27,593 nucleotides of DNA from Diphasiastrum complanatum (Eukaryota; Streptophyta; Lycopodiopsida; Lycopodiales; Lycopodiaceae). Below are positions 19,705-27,593 of this stretch, in pieces. The translations under genes were made by a program, and so were the position numbers. The stretch spans positions 1 through 27,593 of the forward strand of contig MU836526.1 in NCBI GenBank assembly GCA_029204225.1, read 5' to 3'. Under the pieces are notes generated by a model. That model made no database searches. It saw only the letters and a program-made list of their open reading frames with translations, and was not told the DNA's origin. Each line of letters starts with the position of its first letter. The stretch's first letter is position 1.

Positions 19705-20929
19705 ATGAGTATTTTGTTTTGCTTCATAGAATCTGTTCATAGTACTTTGATGCAACTAATTATTTTATTATTTCATCTGATGGTGGATATCCCTATTGAT
19801 TTGGCACCTTTGCAGAGAAGAGGAGGCAAAGGAATTCAAATATCTGCTGAGGATTGTTCTCATTATAGGGTAGAAGAAAAGAAAAACTTGGATTTGTGGA
19901 TAGATGGAACATTATATCCACAAGATCCAAGCACTTTGACACATCCCACATTCTCCTCAATACCTAATTTAGTTACATGGATATGCAATGAGCATAGTGA
20001 ATTACTAGGATATTGTGAAAGATTGCAGAACCATGGAAAACAACTTTACATGAATAAAGTTCACTTTTTAGAAGGAGAGTTAATTCGGATATTCTCTTAT
20101 TGTCAGAATAGAGATTGTCATCTCCAAAGATGTTAGAGGAAAATAATGAATCATTACAGAAGATAACAATCAATATCAAATCAGAACTAGAGCAAATGAA
20201 ATCAATCTTACAATCTATTTGTATTGAAAACTTACAATTATTGAAGGATGTGGAATTGTCAAAGAAGAAGGCTGGAAGTAAGAAGCGAAAGCGACAAAGT
20301 TGCAAGGATATTCAAACGCTTTCAAAAGGAGGTTATCGAAGTAGAAGGATCCGTGCATTCAAGTAAGCATATTCTGATTTTTGTAAGTTTTTCAATGACA
20401 TTTGGATTGATTTCAGTATGATGATATTCTGTTAACTATCTGTTTTTTTTGTAGATCTGCATTAGTAGCTCCTCGGAATATTAAAGACAATGCTTCACTA
20501 GGAATGTCATTGGACACAATATTGACAAGCAAATCCACTGAGCGTATCATGATGAACAATAGGAGTTCAAATGTAAAGTGTAAAATAACAGAGTCTTTGA
20601 TGGTGGACATTCAAAAAAATTTAGATAAGACTATAGTTCAGGGTGCTTGTGATTTTGCAGGTATTAGCAGGGAAGCATATGCAACAATATTTAAACTAAT
20701 TAGAGAAGTTTTTAAGCAAGTTCAAATTAGAAAAGTCCCATTCCCTAGGACATATTACTTGAAAAAAGAGAGAGATACATTAAACATAAGTATGCATAAG
20801 ATCACTGGAACTCCATTGCATATTGAGGTGTATGAAATTGATGGAAGATCGATATATTTCTTGTTGTTATTAACACGAAATCTTATGAAACGAGAAATGA
20901 CACAAGATCCAATTTTTTTTTTTTGGTGA
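19705..20929 (+). pseudogene. Two-exon gene of unknown family, coiled coil plus basic region, probably broken
   Basis: Exon 1 (frame from 19705; real coding may begin after a CAG acceptor-like site at 19817) encodes RRGGKGIQISAEDCSHYR, WIDGTLYPQDPSTLTHP and WICNEHSELLGYCERL. Near 20100 the frame shifts and continues with a Leu-rich coiled-coil-like stretch (EENNESLQKI, SELEQMKSILQSI, NLQLLKDVEL) and a basic, nuclear-signal-like KKKAGSKKRKRQ. A 92-nt intron runs from GTAAGC at 20363 to TTTTTTTTGTAG at 20454; splicing joins the frames without a shift. Exon 2 (20455-20929) contains GACDFAGISREAYATIFKLI, VPFPRTYYLKKERDTLNI and YEIDGRSIYF before TGA. No family recognised. It converges on the methylase-like unit. 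The frame break at about 20100 and lack of a clear start suggest a pseudogene, or a missed intron. Confidence 0.5.
20363..20454 (+). other. Spliceosomal intron
   Basis: It opens GTAAGC and closes with a T-rich tract and GTAG. It is 92 nt long and, when removed, keeps the frame across Lys (AA|A), giving FK then SALVAPRNIK. The length and T-richness fit plant introns. Confidence 0.75.
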
Positions 20930-21584
20930 ACTTACAATTTTTTGAAATCCAAGTGCTTTTTGAATTCTAAATTCAAAAATGACTTTATTATTTTGCAAGT
21001 TTGTATATTTTGCATTTAGTTAAAATTGGGACGAAGTGTTGCAAAATATTTTTAAAATTTTACACTAAAATAGCACAAAAAATAAAAATATCACTTGTGT
21101 GAAATTTGTTATCAAGTAAAATAGTTGTTAGATTAAGCAAGTATAGCACAAAAAATGAAATATCATTTGTGTGCAATTTGTTATTATGTAAAATAGTTGT
21201 TAGATTAAACAAGTGATTGTAAAATTTTAAAAATTATTATTTTTAATAAAAAACAACAAAAAAAATTTAACATAAATTTTAGAACCTGCTAATAATTTGA
21301 TATTTGTATTTTAAGAATCAAATAAACTAAACAAATCTATTAAAAAAGATATGTTAAATTTTTACCAAATATTATTTAACAATAAAATCATTCACCAAAA
21401 AGATAATAAATAAACATTTTGTACAATAATCTTTCGAACAAAAGAGATTTATTTTAAAAATAAAATTTTGTCTAATATTTCAAATTACATAGTCTCAAAT
21501 TTTCATAGAGTCAAAAATTCTCAATCAGATCATTTGGATCTGGAAGAGCAGCCCTTCCAACCCCTGTGTTTGTTGGAGGTGTTG
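20930..21584. other. AT-rich convergent intergenic region
   Basis: It lies between the 3' ends of the plus-strand unit and the methylase-like unit. It contains a 73-bp period direct repeat at 21071-21214 and otherwise A/T-rich unique sequence. No gene. Confidence 0.6.
21071..21214. repeat. Two-copy 73-bp direct repeat
   Basis: TAGCACAAAAAAT starts at 21071 and at 21144, and each copy ends TAAAATAGTTGTTAGATTAA then CAAGT. There are a few substitutions between copies. Confidence 0.9.
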
Positions 21585-22122
21585 TCATGTCCCGAACACC
21601 ACTTTTTCAATCACATTGTAGCTTTGCTCAACCAACTCGGCCAGTTCTCTTTCATCACCAACAACACCACTGGTAGGTGGTTGGGGCTCCTTAACAAATG
21701 GAGCGATACCGTCCTCAAAGGGGCCCAATTTGCCAACTTCTTGAAACTTATCGAGAAAAACTGAAATACCAGCTAGCCTCATCTTAACAAAACTTGCTAA
21801 ACTCTCATCTAATTCTACGATCGCAACATGTCGGCCCTTTTGGAAAACACATGCACTAGTAGTACCACTACCGCTAAATAAATCTAAAACAAATGTGAGG
21901 GATGAGAAAACATTTCTAGGATGAGCAATAGAACTAGTCATCAGATTTTTAAGTTTTTTTTGTAACTGTAGAAAAATCCAAATAATTTCTAAAATCGGTG
22001 TTCTCTGCAGTGTTGTGGTACAACATGGATCTCTTTTTATTGGTGGAGAAGTAACCGATACTGAGATATTCGATCTCATTATAGAGACGTGCACCACGAG
22101 AATTGCGCACATTTGGTTTGTA

Positions 22123-22220
22123 CTTACAAATATCAAAAGCAAAAAGTCAAAAAAACCAAATAGCATAACATATTTAAAATAATAAATCGACTTGTGAATA
22201 TATGTGTCTAAAGTACTTAC
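22123..22220 (-). other. Intron of methylase-like gene
   Basis: The minus strand shows TTTG|GTAAGTAC at 22221/22220 and a T-rich end ATTTGTAAG before TACAAACC at 22122, a 98-nt intron. Use of this AG gives the wrong frame; a cut one base earlier would give the right one, suggesting the original AG|G is now AA|G. Confidence 0.5.
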
Positions 22221-22680
22221 CAAATGACGTTCTCTATCCCTACATTGTAGACTTCCAGTAGGGCCTTGTGAACACCTACTTGTTGCCAACTGGAGTGAAA
22301 TATCACTATCCTCCAAAGAGGAGCAGTAGTGACCTCCAAGAAACTAGTAATGACATCTTTCACTTCAGTGTACTTAAACGGGCGATCATCATTCAATGAG
22401 TCTGCAAGTTTATTTCCATAAGAAATATCCACAATGCAGAGACTGAGTGTAAGGTCTTCCTTTTACAAACTTGGTTATCTCTCTGGCATCACCTTGTTGT
22501 ACTGTATTAAAACAAGGAGGATCATCAATGGACTTAAGAATAAATGTTCCTTTGAGATCATCATCAACATTTAAGTCTCCAGTTTGTTGTGATTCTCTGT
22601 ATTTTTTCTCGACCTTGGCTTTCTGAAGGTGGGTTCTAAACTATTCTAGAATCTGTCCACTCTTTTTATCTTCAAAACTC

Positions 22681-23045
22681 TGTGAAAAATAGACTAAGCA
22701 TGACATTCAAATGTTAAGTTTGTTACTAGTGACATGAACTTATGCTACGCATGAATGTTGATATGAAAAAACAATAATATAAAAGAAAATAAATGATAAT
22801 AGAAATACACTTATGCTAAGCATGGATTATAATCTTAAAACCAATTATCTACAAGAGAAGTTAAGATATTAGAAATACACTTATGCTAAGCATGGGCCTC
22901 TCAAATGCTAAACTTGTACTTATAAGTTGAATAATGATGTCAAAAATAACAATTTAAAAAATAGTTAAGAACAAACACCCATGCTTAGCATAAACGATGT
23001 TTGCAAATTGGTAATATAAAATTAAAATTTGTAAGAGAGCCTTAC
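22681..23045 (-). other. Probable intron with palindromic repeats
   Basis: The donor GTAAGG lies at 23045 and the acceptor TTTTTCACAG at about 22680. It carries four copies of ATGCTWAGCAT or a near match at 22742, 22813, 22883 and 22981. Phases of the flanking exons do not match cleanly, so a further exon or a frameshift is possible. Confidence 0.4.
22742..22991. repeat. Spaced palindromic 11-mer ATGCTWAGCAT
   Basis: ATGCTACGCAT at 22742, ATGCTAAGCAT at 22813 and 22883, and the inverted ATGCTTAGCAT at 22981. The two middle copies share a longer context (AGAAATACACTTATGCTAAG) repeated at exactly 70 bp. Confidence 0.85.
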
Positions 23046-23462
23046 CATATCCCTGAATAAAATAAGAAATCTTTGAAGCTCTTAATCTTTTGAGCTGTTT
23101 GGATACAGCTTTTTGCATTCCTTCCAATCCTGATGACAATTTTCGCAGTTGCGAAACAGTCGCGAAAGCGAAGCAACCACGATTCAATGCAGTTCGGATG
23201 GAGTTCAGATGTGGTCATTGGACACTGCCAGCTGAATCACTTCTACAGTCCTCCAGAATGTAGTCAGGCACTGCTGATCTACGTTCATAAATTAATGTAG
23301 CACTCAACAAATTCAACCAATGTGCGAAATTGATATGAATGGGAGAATCAGACACATGAATAACAACAGACACATTTGCATTCAAGATCATACATTGCAA
23401 AGGAGACATGTGCACAATGGCTACAATATCATCTATTGATTTTTCTTTGATTCTTCAAGCAC

Positions 23463-24034
23463 TGCATGCAGATCCAAGCAGTGCGTTGGCATGAGAGAAA
23501 TATAGTTCTCTCACGAGTGGATGTCTCACTTACTAGCGGACCTGTGAATCTCTATGGATCCTGCTTATAGAACCTGTCTCGCACGCAGGCAGTCTTCTTG
23601 TCTGTATTTTTGTCTTGATTGCTTAATAACATCAGACTATTTTTTTTCTCTATGTCAAGTATCATCTAGTAAGTATATAGCCGCTCTTTGTAACCTTTTA
23701 GATTAGAGCAATTAAATCTACAACTAATCAGATTATTACAAGAGTGGCAGATTAGCCACGACCTAGAGTGTATCTGCTGACGTCATGCCATCAGATTAGT
23801 CATCTGTACTTCTGGGTATTTGTATGATCTTACTGGTACTCTTTGGAGCGTGAGGTCAGTAAAGATTTCGCGAAATTTTTCGTGTCACGTCGTTGGTTTC
23901 GTTTTTGTCATTTGACTTTCTCGTGTTGGACTACAAAAGATTCTCGTTCGCGAATCTTTCGTCTTTGTGTCTTCCCATCAGGTGTTCGCAAAACTTTCGT
24001 GCTTCGTGTTTCTTGACTTTCGTGTTCCCAAACA
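23463..24034 (-). repeat. Probable 3' LTR of copia element B
   Basis: It reads on the minus strand from TGTTTGGGAACACG at 24034, after a modest purine stretch GACGAAAG, to ...GGATCTGCATGCA at 23463. A TATA-like sequence lies at 23673-23679. It follows the copia B RNase H directly. The other LTR lies outside the window, so both boundaries are provisional. Confidence 0.45.
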
Positions 24035-27000
24035 CTTTCGTCAGGTAGAGGGCTAAAAGCTAGCAAAGCTTTGTAAATAGAAATGTTTCGTTTCTTTAGC
24101 TCTCTCTCAAAGCATGATAGCTTTACAATCCCGAGACTGCTCTTGTGTCTCTCAAAAAGTCCTTTGTCCAGGGCTTTGGTGAAGATGTCAGCAACCATGT
24201 CTTTCGTTCTGATGAAGGTGGTTTGCAACATCTTCTTTTCAATTAGATCTCTGATCAAGTGGTACTTGATCGCAATGTGCTTCGTTTTGGAATGGAACAC
24301 GGGATCTTTCATCAGGTGTATGACAGAGGTGTTATCCATCTGCAAGACCAGAGGCTCATTCCTTGTTTCACCCAATTTGTCCAGGAACTGCCTTAGCCAG
24401 ATTATCTTGTTGGCCATCTTTGCTGCTGCAACGTACTCTACTTTGCAAGATGACTAGGCTACAACAGTCTGCTTCTTGCTGACCCAGAGAACTGCAGCTC
24501 CTGATGCGATGGTGCATCCTCCTGAGACTCTTTTACAATCGTCGTTGAGAGATGCCCAGCTTGCATCGCTGTAGGAAAGTATCCTGAAACCTGCATCACA
24601 ACAATAACACAAGCCATAATCTCTTGTTAATTAAAAGTATTGCAAAATGCGTTTTGCAATCTTCCAATGTGTCGAGCCTGGATTCGTGTAGAATTGGCTC
24701 ATCCTGAATAGTGCATAAGCAATATCAAGACGTGTGTTGTCTGCAAGGTACATCAGTGATCCTATCAGCTTCCTGTAAGGTGTGAGCTGCATCTGTTTTC
24801 TCTCTTCCCCAGTCTTTGGACAGTCATCGTTTGTCAGCACCGTCTTTGCAAGCATTGGAGTATTCGCTCCTTTACAGTTCAGCATCCCAAAATCCTCTAG
24901 GATTTTCTGGGTGTATCTAGATTGGTGAAGGTATAGCTTACCTCCCTCATAGTTCCTTTCAATTTGCAAGCCTAGGTAACACCAGGCTTCTCCCAGATCC
25001 ACAATCTCGAAATGTTTTGATATGTCTGTCTTCACTTCAGCAATCAGCTGTTCACTCCTGCAAAGTATCAGAGTGTCGTCCACATACACAACCATAATGA
25101 TGATCTGCCCATCTGTAACTCTGACATACACATTGGAATCAACCGTCAGTGGCTTGAATTCTAATGAGTTTAGGGCTTGATCTTTCTTCTTGTACCATTG
25201 TCGAGCTGATTGTTTCAAACCCTAGATACTTCTATGCGCTCTGCATGCATAGTTTGGAAGTAAATTTGAGACATATCCTGGGGGTCATCCATATAGACCT
25301 CTTTGTCTAGTTCACCATGCAAGAAGGCTGTCTTCTCATCCACAATGTGGATCATGAGGTCATAAGCTGCTGCATATGTAATTAACAGACGTAGGGACAA
25401 ATGTTTGATGACAGGATAGAAGGTTTCAGAGTAGTCAATACCATATCTCTGAGTAAATCCCTTCGCTACCAATCTTGGGTTGTATCTCGTCACACTTCCA
25501 TCTAGTCCGTATTTGAGCTTGAAAACCCATTTGCATTTGACAGTCTTGCACTTATGTGATAATGGCTGCAACATCCATACCTGGTTCTTCCTCATGGACT
25601 CCATCTCTTCGTTCATGGCCTTGATCCATCTATCCTTCTCTGGACATTCAATCGCTTCTCTCGAAAGTCTGTGGTTCGCCACTGAATTCAACAGAACTCT
25701 TTTGATGTGGAAGCTGAGCTGCCTGGCACGTACCTTGCTAGTTCTCTTCGTGGTCTTGTCGACCTTCTAGGAGATCCTCCTGGGACATCAATGCCTTTGC
25801 CTTTGTCTATTCTGCTCGGTCCCGAACCATCCTAGTTTATAGGAACTATAGTAGCCAGACTGCTTCTCTATTCTTTCTTCTCGGATTTGTCACTCGGAAT
25901 GGGAAACAACTTTGAAAATCTTTGTTTCCGGGTTTGTCCCTCTGCTCCCTTCTGGCACTCTTGCGTCAGGTCATAGTACTGGCACTCCCTCTCAAAACTT
26001 CATAGCTGACAGATCGTCGTTGGCCGTTTATTCCATTGTTCTGCTCTCATCAAATCTGACATCTCTCACTATTTTCATAGTGTTCGTGTCCTGGCATGTA
26101 GACTTTGTAGTATGACAAATTGTTGTCATAATCTACCAAAAATCCCTGCTCGGCTTTCTCATCAAGCTTCTTTCGAAGCTTATCAAGAAGATGTGCATAA
26201 GCTACACAGCCAAAGATTTTGACGTGAGACAGGTTTGGGCTTTCTACCCCACCATAACTTGTGTGTGTCGTGTGAGGGACACCAGACTTGCCTGTCTTGT
26301 TTGATGTATGCAGTTGTAGCTACTGCTTCAGCCCACAATACCTTTGGAGCTTTTCGAGTAGGCCATCATAGATCTGGCTGCTTCCATCAGAGTCCTGTTC
26401 TTTCGTTCAGCAACACCGTTGTGTTGTGGTGTGTAGGCTGCAGTCCTTCTATGAATGATGTCACGATCATTGCAAAAGTCAGTGAAGCGATTCGAGATGT
26501 ATTCGCCACCCTCGATCTGTCTTGATCTGCTTAACCTTGTTGCATGTACATCTCTCAGTCCAATTCACATATTCTGTGAATTTATCAAGTGCTTCAGATT
26601 TATTCTGAATAAAATACACTTTGGCAAATTTGCTATAGTCATCAATGAAGATTATATAATACTTTGAACCTCCTACTGAGATCACATTGAATGGTCCACA
26701 GATGTCAGAATGCACTAACTCCAGAATCTTAGTCGTTCCATAGGAGTCTTTGATGAAAGGATGTGTGACATCTTGCCCTTCAAACATGCATCACAGGTGG
26801 TCGAACTGGTTGCATTCGAGATGTTGACCCCTGTTATCGCTCCATGATGGCTTGCTTGGTAAAGTGCCATTGAGTTCATGTGGAAGAGTCTTCTGTGCCA
26901 CAGAGTGTCTGGCGAGTCATCATGAGTCTGATGCACCTGATCTGTAGGTAGGCGTACCTTCAGATAATATAGGTTTTTCTTTCTTTCTACCTTGAGCGAT

Positions 27001-27593
27001 CAATGTACTGGTGCTGACGTCAATTACGTTGCATGCTTCATCAGAAAACGTCACATGCATCCCTACATTTGCTATTCTTGCTATACCAAACGCAAGTCTT
27101 GTTGTAGAATAAGCACAAACAGAATGTCTTCGAGTCGTCTATCTCTGTCGTTGGTGTTTGAGCCACAGTGAGTTAATATCGTTCACTTGATGTCTAGATC
27201 CATCTCCAAGAACTATGAAATCTCGAAGGATCCGCACTTTTGAATTCAGACATTATTTGTCTTGATTGCACGAAGTGTAGAGTGGCTCCTGAATCTAGGA
27301 TCACCTCATGTGTGTCAGATGTTGATGCTGCACACACGGTCTTCACAAATTTAGGCGGTCAAAAACAATTTCTGTTTGTTCTTTCTTGCGCCTATTTTCG
27401 AGCTCTCGGGCTCCTCGACATAGGATCAACTGTTGTTGTTCTCCCTGTCTGTTCTGTGTAATTTGTTCCTCGGGTTCAAATGACAATCCATGGCTGCATG
27501 TCCCTTCTTATGGAAATGGATACACTCAAACTTTGGATTGAGCCAGCATGTATCAACTTTATGCCTGTCTCTTCTGCATCTCACGCAAGTCTT
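24035..27593 (-). pseudogene. Ty1/copia gag-pol, element B, nearly complete
   Basis: Minus-strand order from the right edge: zinc knuckle CX2CX4HX4C at 27546-27587 and a second, degenerate one with Phe for the second Cys; protease site DSGATLHF around 27269-27306; GAG-pre-integrase finger (WHRRLFHMN then CDACLKGK) at about 26730-26900; integrase core with VHSDICGPF, FIDDYSKFA, KTDRG and, after a one-base shift near 26500, HNGVAERKNRTLMEAARS with the catalytic Glu. Then RT (NEEMESMRKNQVW, CKWVFKLKYG, ARQWYKK, catalytic YVDD at 25075-25086) and RNase H (SDASW, a TAG near 24454, CKVEY, MDNTSV) ending VADIFTKAL. The gene order PR-IN-RT-RH is diagnostic of copia. Lesions: integrase frameshift, RT break near 25215, stops near 24631 and 24454. 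The gag start and 5' LTR are beyond the window. Confidence 0.92.

Larger units (their letters stand above)
21585..23460 (-). pseudogene. Beta-class N4/N6 DNA methylase-like gene with introns, decayed
   Basis: Such enzymes move a methyl group from S-adenosylmethionine to an exocyclic amino group of cytosine or adenine in DNA. Minus-strand order: an upstream exon (about 23450-23046; SIDDIVAIVHMSPLQCMIL, INFAHWLNLLSATLIYE, one in-frame TGA near 23217) ending at a GTAAGG donor; a second exon (about 22679-22221) with KGTFILKSIDDPPCFN, GDAREITKFV, VDISYG in the motif IV place (22415-22432), LWRIVIFHSSWQQVG and a GTAAGT donor; then KPNVRNSRGARLYNEIEYLS (about 22120-22060) and, in another frame, the AdoMet motif DLFSGSGTT (21858-21884), VAIVELDE and a 70-residue tail to the stop at 21585. 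Motif IV before motif I is the beta-class layout. One TAG near 22640, frameshifts near 22440 and 22060, and a doubtful splice acceptor mark it as decayed. It is not related to MET1/CMT/DRM. The first exon may belong to a different gene. Confidence 0.68.

Noticed and set aside
21468-21764. Plus-strand frame of 98 codons over the methylase end
   Set aside because: It is antisense to the DLFSGSGTT-containing exon, which has clear family motifs; the plus frame has none.
21585-22450. DIRS/Ngaro-type Dam methylase or MT-A70 (METTL) gene
   Set aside because: Those have other motif layouts (Dam-type alpha order, or DPPW); here the IV-like motif precedes the DLFSGSGTT motif, so beta class fits better. 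I also saw no tyrosine recombinase.
19346-23462. Terminal inverted repeats bounding the convergent gene block
   Set aside because: I compared the sequence just inside 19346 and 23462 by eye and saw no matching inverted ends, so no transposon boundary is claimed.

Overview
This window looks like intergenic DNA from a large, repeat-rich land-plant nuclear genome. The evidence is Ty1/copia elements primed by initiator-Met tRNA, Ty3/gypsy elements, Helitron termini of the plant type, small T-rich spliceosomal introns, and very long CT/AT microsatellites. No bacterial operon logic is present. A non-flowering vascular plant such as a fern is my guess, but nothing here proves the lineage. I see no intact single-copy host gene.

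Layout: 1-1.7 kb holds decayed coding remnants that I cannot name. From 1.83 to 10.17 kb lies a minus-strand copia element (copia A). Its 3' LTR, polypurine tract, RNase H and RT are at 1.83-4.6 kb, and its gag start, primer-binding site and truncated 5' LTR are at 9.2-10.17 kb. A broken plus-strand Ty3/gypsy gag-pol (5.9-9.2 kb) sits between the halves and lacks RNase H and the end of integrase. At 10.17-10.35 kb there is an LTR tail and decayed tRNA-Asp-type primer site of another gypsy element. From 10.7 to 15.2 kb there is a nest of non-autonomous Helitron ends (three plus, one minus), each with a hairpin and CTAG terminus, with minisatellites, G-runs, CA/GT tracts and CT arrays. From 15.2 to 18.3 kb there is little: a GC-rich island and one possible LTR. 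A minus-strand gypsy integrase remnant lies at 18.3-19.35 kb.

The most unusual part is 19.7-23.46 kb, an AT-rich block with two convergent, intron-bearing coding units. The plus-strand unit encodes a coiled-coil/basic protein of unknown family with a clean 92-nt intron. The minus-strand unit encodes a beta-class (motif IV before motif I) N4/N6 amino-methyltransferase-like protein with the AdoMet motif DLFSGSGTT. Its catalytic tetrapeptide has changed to DISY and it carries frameshifts and stops. Such bacterial-type DNA methylases are not part of the ordinary plant methylation machinery (MET1/CMT/DRM), so this block may be a captured gene or a decayed, unnamed mobile element.

The block is abutted at 23.46 kb by a second minus-strand copia element (copia B), which runs off the right edge of the window. 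It shows LTR, RNase H, RT, integrase, protease and a zinc knuckle, all with a few disabling lesions.

Nearly all coding material is decayed. Several lesions look like C-to-T changes (Gln codon to TAG, His to Tyr, primer-site CC to TT), as expected from deamination of methylated cytosine in silenced plant repeats.
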